Origin: an uncultured Leptolyngbya sp.
GTDB lineage: Bacteria; Cyanobacteriota; Cyanobacteriia; Phormidesmidales; Phormidesmidaceae
Direction of reading: 5' to 3'
DNA: 43,605 nucleotides
Assembly: GCA_937899365.1 (NCBI GenBank)
Contig: CALBPH010000630.1
Span: forward strand, 1-43,605
Shown here: one piece after another, positions 26,672-34,907 of the stretch
How the letters are laid out: each line of letters starts with the position of its first letter
Position numbering within the stretch: the stretch's first letter is position 1
Notes under the pieces: generated by a model
What the model saw: only the letters and a program-made list of their open reading frames with translations
Databases searched by the model: none
What the model was told of the DNA's origin: nothing
Program-made: the position numbers and the translations under genes

Positions 26672-27067
26672 ATGATTAGTGAATTATTTGAGAGACTCTT
26701 TGGCTCCCGTGAACCGGTAAGTCGTGATACGGCTAAGCAGCGGTTACAGTTTGTCTTAGCCCATGACCGCTCCGACATTTCACCCCAAAACTTAGAAAAG
26801 CTACGTCAAGAAATTTTGGAGGTAGTGTCGCGTTATGTTGAGCTCGACTTCGACAGCCTTGAATTTTCCCTCGAATCAGACAATCGCATGACCGCGCTGA
26901 TGGCCAATTTACCCATTCGGCGGGTGCGGTCCAATCCGTTAGAACCAGATAGCCCCGTGGTGGAAACAGAACAGGAACCACGGCTGGAGATAGAAGATGG
27001 TTCCATTGAAGGTCTAGAGGAAGTCGTTGAAGAAGCCTCGGAGACCGCGGATATTCCGGCAGAGTAA
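26672..27067 (+). CDS. minE: Cell division topological specificity factor MinE
   Basis: Stimulates MinD ATPase and confines MinCD to poles. 131 residues from ATG 26672, preceded at 6 bases by GGAA; upstream ATGs at 26645 and 26666 are poorly placed. The membrane/MinD-binding N-terminus is MISELFERLFG, then AKQRLQFVLAHDRSDISPQN, LEKLRQEILEVVSRYVELD, and the topological-specificity domain. An acidic tail (about 95-131, Glu-rich) is longer than in E. coli MinE (88 residues). Third gene of the min cluster. Confidence 0.94.
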   Translation: MISELFERLFGSREPVSRDTAKQRLQFVLAHDRSDISPQNLEKLRQEILEVVSRYVELDFDSLEFSLESDNRMTALMANLPIRRVRSNPLEPDSPVVETEQEPRLEIEDGSIEGLEEVVEEASETADIPAE

Positions 27068-27078
27068 TTTATTCATGT

Positions 27079-27130
27079 CCGATTTTTGATGCAGAGACGT
27101 TCCATGGAACGTCTCTGCATCAAAAATCGG
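27079..27130. repeat. 52-bp perfect palindrome between minE and a convergent gene
   Basis: Every base of 27079-27104 is complementary to 27105-27130, with CCATGG at the centre. The inner 28 bases (around GAGACGTTCCATGGAACGTC) resemble a palindromic interspersed repeat that I recall from other cyanobacterial genomes. It ends one base before the stop of the SpoU gene. The A/T tracts sit inside the arms (T-run first, A-run last on both strands), so it is not a classical U-tailed terminator, although it could slow polymerase from both sides. Confidence 0.9.
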
Positions 27131-27131
27131 G

Positions 27132-27596
27132 TTATCGCCATTGGCGGTTATATTCATAGATTGCGATCGCACCCGCCGTTTGCACATTTAGGGACTCCAC
27201 CCGACCATACTGGGGAATCGTTAGCGCCACGTCGCACAGGGCCAAGATATCGGTTGGAATACCCGTCAGTTCTCGCCCCAGCAGCAATAGGGTTTTAGGT
27301 GCAAAAGCATAGCCGCTGAGCGGCTGCGCCGATTTATGGACCGTCAGGGCCACTACTTGAAAGCCTACCTGCTGGCCTAGCCACGCTTTCAACTGGTCCG
27401 GTGGGCAGTAGTCCAACCGCTGCCACTGGTGGGCTGATGCCGCAATTTTACGAAACTCCCACGAATCATCTGATCTGGGCAACATTAGCTGCTCCACACC
27501 CAACACCTCACAGCTGCGGCAGAGAGCCGCCTGGTTAGTGATTTTCTCTAGCAAGGAAGCACAGACAATCAGATGGGCAGACTCCGTATGGCTCAC
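27132..27596 (-). CDS. SpoU/TrmH-family RNA 2'-O-methyltransferase
   Basis: 154-residue SPOUT-fold methyltransferase with no N-terminal RNA-binding extension. The SAM-binding trefoil-knot motifs are LLLLGRELTGIP (motif 2; Gly-Arg-Glu in place of the common Gly-Asn-Glu) and PQYGRVESLNVQTAGAIAIYEY (motif 3, with the ESLNV signature). Motif 1 near NQAALCRSCEVLGVEQL has the Asn-AxxR-like helix. The target RNA cannot be assigned. GTG start at 27596, supported by an AAGGGGGC sequence just upstream. It follows the PSI-accumulation gene by 46 bases on the same strand. Confidence 0.88.
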   Translation of the reverse strand: MSHTESAHLIVCASLLEKITNQAALCRSCEVLGVEQLMLPRSDDSWEFRKIAASAHQWQRLDYCPPDQLKAWLGQQVGFQVVALTVHKSAQPLSGYAFAPKTLLLLGRELTGIPTDILALCDVALTIPQYGRVESLNVQTAGAIAIYEYNRQWR

Positions 27597-27642
27597 ACCG
27601 CTGCCCCCTTAGTAAGACCAAAACCCAATGCGCCTAAAGGCC

Positions 27643-28248
27643 CTAGTCCGCTGGCACCAGCTCCACATTCAGCTCATTCACCACCCGGCGACGTAGCGTC
27701 TCCGACTGATCACGGGGTAGCAGATCAAACACCTCGCGAAATACATCGTCGAGGTCTTCATAGCTTACGGCCCCAATGCGATCAAAGCGGACCTTGCCGC
27801 TACCGTCGATGATCAGCGTTTGGGGGACTGAGTCTTTATTAAAGTAGTAGCCTGGCTGGTCGGGCTCAAAAGCAGATTTTTCCTTTAAGGGCACAGCATC
27901 AGCAGCGATGGGCACAAAGTTTACAGCCCGACCGTAGGGAGCCTGTAGCTGAGAGATGGCAAATGAATATTCCTTACAATCGCTACTGTCATCCACATAG
28001 AAAAAGAGCAGCGCTGGTTTTTCTTTCTTGAGGGATTGGGCCAAGGTGGCGCGGGGCGGCACAATAGCTCCGTTACCGGCATAGAGGGCAAAAATATTGC
28101 CATCGTATCGGTCATCGTTAAGGCTGGCTAAGGCGGCGTCAGGAAAACACAAGGTGGGGAGCAGGAGAGTTGCGATCGCAGCCCCAACCATCAGCCAGCG
28201 ACCTAGCAATCGACGAAGTTTCAACTTTCCAAACTCAAAACTACCCAT
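27643..28248 (-). CDS. Thioredoxin-fold thylakoid protein of the PSI accumulation factor type
   Basis: 201 residues from the ATG at 28248, which has AGGAG six bases upstream; the frame is open 21 codons further. A basic stretch and hydrophobic helix ending CFPDAALA form a signal or anchor. A thioredoxin-like fold follows (ALLFFYVDDSSDCKEYS, QAPYGRAVNFVPIAAD, VPQTLIIDGSGKVRFDRIG). The active-site position reads DDSSDC, so one cysteine remains and there is no CxxC. It resembles proteins annotated as thylakoid membrane photosystem I accumulation factor (Slr1796 in Synechocystis, as I recall). Role: probably PSI assembly or stability, by binding and not dithiol exchange. psaD lies 8 kb away. Confidence 0.75.
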   Translation of the reverse strand: MGSFEFGKLKLRRLLGRWLMVGAAIATLLLPTLCFPDAALASLNDDRYDGNIFALYAGNGAIVPPRATLAQSLKKEKPALLFFYVDDSSDCKEYSFAISQLQAPYGRAVNFVPIAADAVPLKEKSAFEPDQPGYYFNKDSVPQTLIIDGSGKVRFDRIGAVSYEDLDDVFREVFDLLPRDQSETLRRRVVNELNVELVPAD

Positions 28249-28333
28249 CCAACTCCTGACCCACAACATCACATCACTACTATTACGCCACACAACGGAC
28301 CGTCTCCCCACGGCAGCGCTAAAAAAACAGACG

Positions 28334-28945
28334 CTAGGTTCCCCGAAAACTCTGGATCACAGTCTGCAATTCATCCTTAGCCGCGCCGTAGTTTTCTACC
28401 GTGGTCCAAGCCACCACCTGGTAATAGTTAGTCTGACCCTCAACCGTTGTGTGCAGGTACATCACCGGCTGATTATCTATGCGTCCTTGGACTTCATACT
28501 GTAGGGCATTCATGCCATTTAAGGCGGTCATTGATGTGGGCACTTCAGTCTGCTCCTGGGTCAATCCCCGATCTAAGAAGCTTAGATACTGAGTTGCATT
28601 GTCAGAAAGACCCAGGGCACCAATGTCTGCCCCCTTGGGGTCTGCCAAAACCAGCACGTACATGGTTCTATCTTCCCGCGCAGCATACAGGTCAGCGTCA
28701 GGGCGCAAATTCTGCACATCGACCCACCCATTGGGTAGGGTTAGTTCCACATCCCTCTCTTCATTTCTTAGCTGGACCTGACCGTTAGACAAGTTTTGAA
28801 TCGAAATGGCATTGATGACATCTTTGGTGCGATCACCAAAGCGATCGCAACCCGTTGCCCCCAGCAGTAAAAACGCTGACAGCCCCAACAGAGCCGGTGT
28901 TCTCAAGAAATTCAGTTTTCCTCGATGCTCAAACGTACAATCCAT
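28334..28945 (-). CDS. Conserved cyanobacterial-type lipoprotein
   Basis: 203 residues. The N-terminus has a hydrophobic helix ending LLLGATGC, a lipobox-like site with C33 as the lipidated residue. The mature part is a mixed alpha/beta domain (VELTLPNGWVDVQ, ADLYAAREDRTMYVLVLAD, YEVQGRIDNQPVMYLHTTVE, YYQVVAWTTVENYGAAKDEL, VIQSFRG). The strand pattern and the ending VIQSFR recall PsbP-like/Mog1-fold proteins, which end in a similar helix. This is a structural guess; no function is assigned. First of three leftward genes with the PSI factor and SpoU protein. Confidence 0.7.
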   Translation of the reverse strand: MDCTFEHRGKLNFLRTPALLGLSAFLLLGATGCDRFGDRTKDVINAISIQNLSNGQVQLRNEERDVELTLPNGWVDVQNLRPDADLYAAREDRTMYVLVLADPKGADIGALGLSDNATQYLSFLDRGLTQEQTEVPTSMTALNGMNALQYEVQGRIDNQPVMYLHTTVEGQTNYYQVVAWTTVENYGAAKDELQTVIQSFRGT

Positions 28946-29201
28946 GGGTCTACCCCGACTTCAAAGCAATTGCTGGCATTCTATAGCGTTCGTCCCATTC
29001 TTAGAACAGCGAAGCCTAGGCCCAAGGCACAACGCCCTACTAGCCAAAGCATAAATCACATTTCCATAAAACCTTGGATTTTTGATGAGGCGAATACAGC
29101 ACCTGTGTGCGCAAAACTATAATTACCGTTTGCCAAGAACGCAAGGTTATCGCTTTGACCTATGCTGGACTATGGAAATTTCTTCATAAAAACTAGAGGC
29201 C

Positions 29202-30293
29202 ATGCTCAGAGCTGGAATCGTTGGACTCCCCAACGTAGGCAAATCCACACTATTTAATGCGCTGGTCGAAAATGCTAAAGCCCAGGCCGCTAACTTCCCC
29301 TTCTGCACCATTGAACCCAACGTTGGCGTAGTGGCCGTTCCCGGCCCCCGGCTTGCGGTGCTCGCCGAAATTTCCCAGTCCGATGATGTGGTCCCGGCCC
29401 GCGTTGAGTTTGTAGATATCGCCGGACTCGTCAAAGGGGCCAGCAAAGGAGAAGGACTGGGCAACCAGTTTTTAGCCAACATCCGCGAAGTCGATGCCAT
29501 TGTCCACGTGGTCCGCTGCTTTGAAAATGACGACATCATCCATGTTGACGGCTCTATTGACCCGCTACGGGATGCCGAAATCATTAATCTAGAGCTGGCC
29601 CTAGCAGATTTAGACCAAATTGAGCGTCGGATGGAGCGGGTGAGAAAGCAGGCTCGTCGCGATAAAGATGCCCAAGCAGAGCTCGAAGTCCTAGAAAAAA
29701 TTCAGCCCGTCCTAGCTGAGGGCAAGTCTGCCCGCATTGTTGAACTCGAGGACGAGGAAGAACTCCTGATTAAATCCCTAGGATTTTTAACTCGCAAACC
29801 CATCATCTATGCAGCCAACGTTTCAGAAGATGAGCTAGCGGACGGCAATGCTTGGGTTGAGCAAGTAAAAGGTCTTGCAGCCGAAGAAGACGCCCAGGTA
29901 GTCACCATTTCAGCCCAAGTAGAGGCAGAACTTCTAGAACTACCCGCCGATGAGCGCATCGACTTTCTAGAAGCCCTAGGTGTGCAAGAAGGCGGACTTA
30001 AGTCCTTGATTCGAGCCACCTACGATCTGCTGGGTCTGCGCACCTATTTCACCACCGGGCCCAAAGAAACCCGAGCTTGGACCATCATTACAGGCATGTC
30101 TGCACCCCAAGCGGCAGGCGTCATCCACACGGACTTTGAACGCGGCTTTATCCGAGCAGAAACCATCGCCTACCAGGACCTGGTGGACCACGGTTCCATG
30201 AACGCTGCCAAGGAGAAAGGCCTGCTGCGCAGTGAAGGTAAGGAGTATATCGTCCAAGAAGGCGACGTCATGCTGTTTAGGTTCAATGTCTAA
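29202..30293 (+). CDS. ychF: Ribosome-associated ATPase/GTPase YchF
   Basis: 363-residue Obg-family P-loop protein that binds ribosomes and hydrolyses ATP in preference to GTP in studied homologues. G1 is GLPNVGKST (8-16), followed by NFPFCTIEPNVG (switch), DIAGLVKGASKGEGLGNQFL (G3 region) and the coiled-coil arm (about 125-190, LEKIQPVLAEGK). YAANVSEDEL occupies the G4 position where typical GTPases have NKxD. The C-terminal TGS domain ends KGLLRSEGKEYIVQEGDVMLFRFNV. ATG preceded by AGAGG at 5 bases. Its end overlaps the next gene by 8 bases. Confidence 0.96.
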   Translation: MLRAGIVGLPNVGKSTLFNALVENAKAQAANFPFCTIEPNVGVVAVPGPRLAVLAEISQSDDVVPARVEFVDIAGLVKGASKGEGLGNQFLANIREVDAIVHVVRCFENDDIIHVDGSIDPLRDAEIINLELALADLDQIERRMERVRKQARRDKDAQAELEVLEKIQPVLAEGKSARIVELEDEEELLIKSLGFLTRKPIIYAANVSEDELADGNAWVEQVKGLAAEEDAQVVTISAQVEAELLELPADERIDFLEALGVQEGGLKSLIRATYDLLGLRTYFTTGPKETRAWTIITGMSAPQAAGVIHTDFERGFIRAETIAYQDLVDHGSMNAAKEKGLLRSEGKEYIVQEGDVMLFRFNV

Positions 30294-30777
30294 AGCAGCG
30301 ATGCAGACGAACAATAATGCCCCAGATGACAGCAGCCTGCACCTCAAGCGGCCCTGTCTGCTAGTGGCCGATTTGGAGCGATCCTTAACCCTGTACCGTG
30401 ACTGTTTAGGATTTCGGCTGGACTATGTGGGCAACGCCGATCCAGAGTCTTATCTGTACCCGGTATTTCAGCTACCGGCAAAGGCACAGCTACGATTCGC
30501 CGCCCTCAGTACCGAGCAAGAGCCCCGCGCTTTGGCCCTAACCGAGGTCAAGGGGATTACCCTACCCGCGCCCCCTAGCCCCTATCGGGGTGCCACCGTT
30601 ATTCGGGTGCCGACCTTAGCATCAGTCCTACCTCAGCTACGAGCGCTGGGCCTCTCACCGATTACCGCCAGCTCATTTTCCACGCCCCCTCGACTCACTT
30701 TTACTGAGCAGGCTGTTTGCGACTTTGACGGACACCTAATTGTGCTGTACGAGGTGCAACAAACAGCGGGTTCCTAG
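30286..30777 (+). CDS. VOC (glyoxalase/bleomycin-resistance) family protein
   Basis: 163 residues. The VOC fold is recognisable: RPCLLVADLERSLTLYRDCLGFRLDYVG is the first beta-alpha-beta module, APPSPYRGATVIRVPTLASVLPQL the second, and FDGHLIVLYEVQ the final strand with the usual metal-binding glutamate position. The substrate is unknown; VOC proteins include glyoxalases, dioxygenases and resistance proteins. The start is ATG 30286 (MSKAAMQ), inside the last codons of ychF (8-base overlap), which suggests translational coupling; ATG 30301 is the alternative and gives 158 residues. Confidence 0.8.
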   Translation: MSKAAMQTNNNAPDDSSLHLKRPCLLVADLERSLTLYRDCLGFRLDYVGNADPESYLYPVFQLPAKAQLRFAALSTEQEPRALALTEVKGITLPAPPSPYRGATVIRVPTLASVLPQLRALGLSPITASSFSTPPRLTFTEQAVCDFDGHLIVLYEVQQTAGS

Positions 30778-30903
30778 CCATGGGTGCAACGGTTCTAACA
30801 ACAATCTCTAAACTTACAGATTAAAATCTACGGGTAGAGACTATCTATCCTTGGCAGATCCGATTAGAATCTGTCCATCGCCTTGTACGCTGGCTCGGAT
30901 ACT

Positions 30904-31746
30904 GTGGCTAATCGGTTGCTGAAATCTCCGTTCACAATTCCCCCTTGGGCAGCCCTTTCACTGATGATGAATGGGGTTCTGTTTATTGCCCTTCTAGTGG
31001 TGTGGCAAGAAAAGTCCGATGGGGGTGATCCGACTGTGCTCCCCCAGGCCAATGCGGCCCATAGCACCAGTACCCTTGTGGAGCACAGCTCTCCCTTGTC
31101 CACACTGGGGACGAAACAGCGGCTCAACTATGAACAATGGGTCACCTTGCTGGGGGATGAAATATCCACCATGGCGGCCAAAAACCCAGACCATCTGACC
31201 ATTTTGCTGGGGGACTCACTGAGTCTGTGGTTTCCAACCGAGCTACTGCCCGGTCGACGGGTTTGGATGAACCAGGGCATTTCGGGTGAAAAAACCTATA
31301 GCCTGCTGGACAGGCTACATCTGCTTGATGTGGCCGATGTAGACACAATTTTCTTGATGATCGGCATTAATGATTTGATTTGGGGGCAAAGCGATCAGCA
31401 GGTGCTCGCAAACTATCGCGACATTATGGACTACCTGGCCACCCGTCATCCCAACACTCAGATTGTGGTCCAATCCATCCTGCCCCACGGAGCGGAGACA
31501 GCAACCTGGGAAAGCCGTTCACTCCTGCTTGAGCTGCCCAACGAACGGATTCGAGAGATGAATCGCTCCTTGGAAGACATTGCCCAGGATTATGGTGCCT
31601 ATTATTTAGAGCTGTACCCCATCTTCTCAACTGGAGAAGGCAAACTACGACCGGATTTGACCACCGACGGCCTCCATCTGAATCGCGAGGGATATTTGGT
31701 ATGGCGGGCTGCGATCTCACTTTACAGTCAGCTGGAGTTGCCCTAG
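30904..31746 (+). CDS. Membrane-anchored SGNH/GDSL hydrolase
   Basis: About 280 residues from GTG 30904; an in-frame TTG at 30883 is equally possible, and neither has a strong RBS. A hydrophobic helix (residues 15-34) anchors the protein, with a roughly 50-residue linker and a catalytic SGNH domain outside. Block I is LLGDSLSLWFP (nucleophile S105), block II NQGISGEKT (oxyanion Gly), block III GINDLIWG (N156), block V DGLHLN (D255, H258). All four SGNH residues are present. Substrate unknown; plausible ones are acyl or acetyl esters of lipids or polysaccharides. Another SGNH protein, cytosolic by sequence, lies at 41943-42635. Confidence 0.85.
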   Translation: MANRLLKSPFTIPPWAALSLMMNGVLFIALLVVWQEKSDGGDPTVLPQANAAHSTSTLVEHSSPLSTLGTKQRLNYEQWVTLLGDEISTMAAKNPDHLTILLGDSLSLWFPTELLPGRRVWMNQGISGEKTYSLLDRLHLLDVADVDTIFLMIGINDLIWGQSDQQVLANYRDIMDYLATRHPNTQIVVQSILPHGAETATWESRSLLLELPNERIREMNRSLEDIAQDYGAYYLELYPIFSTGEGKLRPDLTTDGLHLNREGYLVWRAAISLYSQLELP

Positions 31747-31821
31747 CCCCCCCTACCTCCGATAGGCTAGGTTTCGATGTTTCGATAGACTAGGTATATC
31801 TTCTGCCTCTTCATAAAACCA

Positions 31822-33042
31822 ATGGATACCAGAGCATTTCGCCGCAGCCTCAACAAATCCGATAACTACTATCGCAATCAAGGCTTTGGCGAAAAAGAGC
31901 AAATTGCAGCTCAAATGGGTGATGAGTACCAAAGCGATTTGGTCCAAACTATCCGCAATCAGGGATATTCCTACACCCAGGGTGATGTCACCATCAAGCT
32001 CGCCAAGGACTTTGGCTTTTGCTGGGGGGTGGAACGAGCCATCGCCATGGCCTATGAGGCTCGCCAGCATTTTCCCCATCAGCGCATTTGGATTACCAAC
32101 GAAATTATTCACAACCCCGGTGTCAACGAACGACTCCAGGAAATGAACGTGCAGTTTATTCAGGTGCACGATGATAACAAAGACTTTTCGGTCGTTGAAC
32201 CAGGGGACGTAGTGATTTTGCCTGCCTTTGGGGCCAGCGTCGATGAAATGAAGCTCCTCAGTGACAACGGCTGCACCATTGTCGATACCACCTGTCCTTG
32301 GGTATCAAAAGTCTGGACCACCGTCGAAAAGCATAAAAAACAGGCATTTACCTCGATTATCCACGGTAAGTACAAGCACGAGGAAACTGTGGCCACCAAG
32401 TCCTTTGCCGACACCTACTTGGTAGTGCTCAATCTAGACGAAGCCAAGTACGTCGCCAAGTACATTCTCAACGGTGGCGATCGCAACGAATTTTTGGCTA
32501 AATTTGCCAATGCCTATTCCGAAGGGTTTGACCCGGATCGAGATCTAAACGCCGTGGGCATTGCGAATCAAACCACCATGCTCAAGGGAGAAACAGAGCA
32601 GATCGGCAAGCTATTAGAACGCACCATGCTGAAAAAGTATGGCCCCCAAACCGTCAATGATCATTTTTCTAGCTTCAACACCATCTGTGATGCGACCCAA
32701 GAACGGCAAGATGCCATGTTTGAGCTAGTAGACATGAATATGGATCTGATGGTGGTGATCGGTGGATTTAACTCATCTAACACCACCCACCTACAAGAAA
32801 TTGCCATAGAACGAGGCATTCCGTCGTATCACATTGACAGTCCCCAACGCCTTGGCCCTGGCAACCAGATCGAACACCAACCACTACACCAAACCACCAC
32901 CGTCTCAGAGGACTGGCTACCTAAAGGCAAAATTGTGGTTGGCATTACCTCAGGTGCTTCCACCCCTGATCGATCGGTGGCCGAGGTCATTCAGCGTATC
33001 TTTCAACTCAAGGTAGAGTTACACACCCCTACAGCGGTTTAA
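31822..33042 (+). CDS. ispH: 4-hydroxy-3-methylbut-2-enyl diphosphate reductase
   Basis: Last enzyme of the MEP pathway: reduces HMBPP to IPP and DMAPP, feeding carotenoids, phytol and quinones. 406 residues, the longer plant/cyanobacterial form with an N-terminal extension (1-55). The 4Fe-4S ligands are C67 (DFGFCWGVERA), C158 (VDTTCPWVSK) and C289 (NTICDATQERQ). EIIHNPGVNERL and GITSGASTPDRSVAEV are further family blocks. In cyanobacteria electrons come from ferredoxin. The ATG at 31822 has no strong RBS. A separate transcription unit appears to follow it. Confidence 0.96.
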   Translation: MDTRAFRRSLNKSDNYYRNQGFGEKEQIAAQMGDEYQSDLVQTIRNQGYSYTQGDVTIKLAKDFGFCWGVERAIAMAYEARQHFPHQRIWITNEIIHNPGVNERLQEMNVQFIQVHDDNKDFSVVEPGDVVILPAFGASVDEMKLLSDNGCTIVDTTCPWVSKVWTTVEKHKKQAFTSIIHGKYKHEETVATKSFADTYLVVLNLDEAKYVAKYILNGGDRNEFLAKFANAYSEGFDPDRDLNAVGIANQTTMLKGETEQIGKLLERTMLKKYGPQTVNDHFSSFNTICDATQERQDAMFELVDMNMDLMVVIGGFNSSNTTHLQEIAIERGIPSYHIDSPQRLGPGNQIEHQPLHQTTTVSEDWLPKGKIVVGITSGASTPDRSVAEVIQRIFQLKVELHTPTAV

Positions 33043-33163
33043 CCATACCTCTAGGGTCAAAATCCTTAGTCTGGGTGTCCTAAGTGGCGGCAGACAAGGG
33101 TTTTCCTTAGAATAGTGGGGATATAGGAAGAAACTTTACCTGTGCCTAATCCCTCGGAACGTA

Positions 33164-33197
33164 GGCAGCAGTTCTTTGTTTAATATCTGCCGTTTTT
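33164..33197 (+). terminator. T-tailed hairpin downstream of ispH
   Basis: GGCAG (33164-33168) pairs with CTGCC (33187-33191), with an 18-base loop, followed by GTTTTT. The short stem and long loop make it a weak candidate. Confidence 0.4.
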
Positions 33198-33241
33198 AAT
33201 TCCTTGATATTAAAATCTAATTTCTCAGCCGTCAGGTCTAT

Positions 33242-33261
33242 CCGTAGCTTTTACGGTTTTT
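33242..33261 (+). terminator. Second T-tailed hairpin between ispH and the unknown gene
   Basis: CCGTA (33242-33246) pairs with TACGG (33252-33256), loop GCTTT, then TTTTT. Compact but only a 5-bp stem. Confidence 0.5.
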
Positions 33262-33438
33262 ACTTAGACCTTCTACATAAGCGTTACAGCGGCTTACGTT
33301 TATGTCTCAGTTAGCTAGTTTAATAGGTCAGGCACCGCTTCAGTAGAGCCACGGGTGCCATGACATCCGAAAATCATTGATCCTTTTAAGTAGACCTAGC
33401 TGACAGTATGTAAGTTCCTGATTGAGTTCCTGGTAACT

Positions 33439-34809
33439 ATGGCGCGCACAGATATCCAGAACGCCCAACACGTTTTATATGACTTCTTTCTTTACAGCGT
33501 TCAAACAGAGCCTGTAGATGTAGTGTTGGCCACTTTTCGCCGTCTATTTGTGGACTATTCGGAATCGTCCACCGAGTCTGACCTGCCCGTTGCCCTATAT
33601 TCCATTGTCATTGCCAATAGTGAACAGCAGTTTCTCTTCACCCTCAAACGCGTTTGCTACATTTTGATCAACAACTGGGGAATTCAACGGCGCCCAGATG
33701 CGATCCAATCTTTGATCAAAATGTTTGATGATCGGATTCTGATGCGAGCAGGGGTTTCCTTGATTCTCAAACGACTGCGCAGTTGGATGCGTGACTTTGT
33801 TAAAAGTCAGGATTTTCAGGATCTCAAACTATTTGCCGCTCGCTACGAGCAACACGAACACTGGAGCAGTCGGTATACCTCCTATCTATTGGCACCCCAG
33901 TATCTCAATCTCAATAATCCCCAGGAACAGCGAGAAGCAGCTCGCAATCTATCGTCCCAGCTCAAGTCTAAATTCCGCTTTGACTTGGCGATGTACACCG
34001 CAAAATCGCAGATGCAATCGCCCAGTACTACGGTGGACAACCCAACGGTACTAGGAGAAGCGGCTATTAATTTGATCAAACTCCTACTGCTACAGCCGGG
34101 ACGATTTGGCTATGAAAATCTGGCTAATTTGCTGCACAAACAATGCGATCAGCTGAACTATTGGGACTTTAAGCGAGCCCTCTTGCACTACCTGGCCTAC
34201 GCTCTCCCTAGGGGGCCTATCACCCGTGCCCTCAAGGAGCAACTGCCTGATTCAGTTTTGACATTTTATCGTCATCACAATGACGAGCCCCTTACAGATG
34301 CCTTGGTTTTGCGCACCTGTAAACGCGTGGTAGATAGACTAACAACCGAAGAAGGCGAAAGTCCTTCCAATTTTATCAGTATGTTTCTGGCCCAAGGGAA
34401 CCCCTTGGTGCTGGTAATTTTATTGCTCAAAGTTGCTTTGTTTTGCCCCCATGTTCAGGCCCATTTAGAGCTACGCATTGCTAGCCTAATTCGATACTAT
34501 GAGGCCTATTCTGAAGAGGACTGTCGCTGGGTAATCAACTTTTTTGAAGTGTTTCGGGTCACCTTTACGGTCTATGCCAGCGGCACGCTGTATAACCTAG
34601 TGGAGGTTGCCAATAGCGATCCGACCGCCTCCACCCTCAGCACCTATCGCATTTTCTCGCAGCTACGCGACCAGCACATGGAGCTGAATCACGGTGCTGC
34701 AGACATGCAGCACAACCTAGTCGCTGAAGAGTCACTACAGCCATCACAGCTACGACCAGATATTGCCATCATTGCTCCCAACAATATGCCGAGTGCCATT
34801 GCCAGCTAA
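33439..34809 (+). CDS. Conserved-looking protein of unknown function, all-helical
   Basis: 456 residues from ATG 33439; I do not recognise the family. No signal peptide or transmembrane segment; a hydrophobic stretch near 323-340 (NPLVLVILLLKVALF) looks like a buried helix. The sequence reads as alpha-helical throughout with regular Leu/Phe/Tyr spacing (YDFFLYSVQTEPVDVVL, YSIVIANSEQQFLFTLKRVC, LKRLRSWMRDFVKSQDFQ, LLHYLAYALPRGPITRAL), like a helical-repeat scaffold. No catalytic motif is visible. The last 60 residues are Ser/Asn/Pro-rich and probably disordered. A direct repeat CAGCTAACGGTT overlaps its stop (34803-34814, 34818-34829). It stands alone behind a long leader. Confidence 0.75.
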   Translation: MARTDIQNAQHVLYDFFLYSVQTEPVDVVLATFRRLFVDYSESSTESDLPVALYSIVIANSEQQFLFTLKRVCYILINNWGIQRRPDAIQSLIKMFDDRILMRAGVSLILKRLRSWMRDFVKSQDFQDLKLFAARYEQHEHWSSRYTSYLLAPQYLNLNNPQEQREAARNLSSQLKSKFRFDLAMYTAKSQMQSPSTTVDNPTVLGEAAINLIKLLLLQPGRFGYENLANLLHKQCDQLNYWDFKRALLHYLAYALPRGPITRALKEQLPDSVLTFYRHHNDEPLTDALVLRTCKRVVDRLTTEEGESPSNFISMFLAQGNPLVLVILLLKVALFCPHVQAHLELRIASLIRYYEAYSEEDCRWVINFFEVFRVTFTVYASGTLYNLVEVANSDPTASTLSTYRIFSQLRDQHMELNHGAADMQHNLVAEESLQPSQLRPDIAIIAPNNMPSAIAS

Positions 34810-34907
34810 CGGTTGGTCAGCTAACGGTTTATCAGATACCGATTGATTGGCCTGAAGGGCGAAAAGAAAGCCTCCACAGCTGTCATGCCAACTTTGCTAG
34901 CTCACCC

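Larger units (their letters stand above)
33043..33438 (+). other. Structured intergenic region, possible small RNA locus
   Basis: About 395 bases between ispH and the unknown gene. It holds two T-tailed hairpins (33164-33197 and 33242-33261) and a TAGAAT -10-like box near 33105. No tRNA and no ORF with an RBS. A short non-coding transcript from about 33115 ending at either hairpin is possible. The conserved unpaired ACUCCUCACAC of Yfr1 is absent. Confidence 0.35.
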
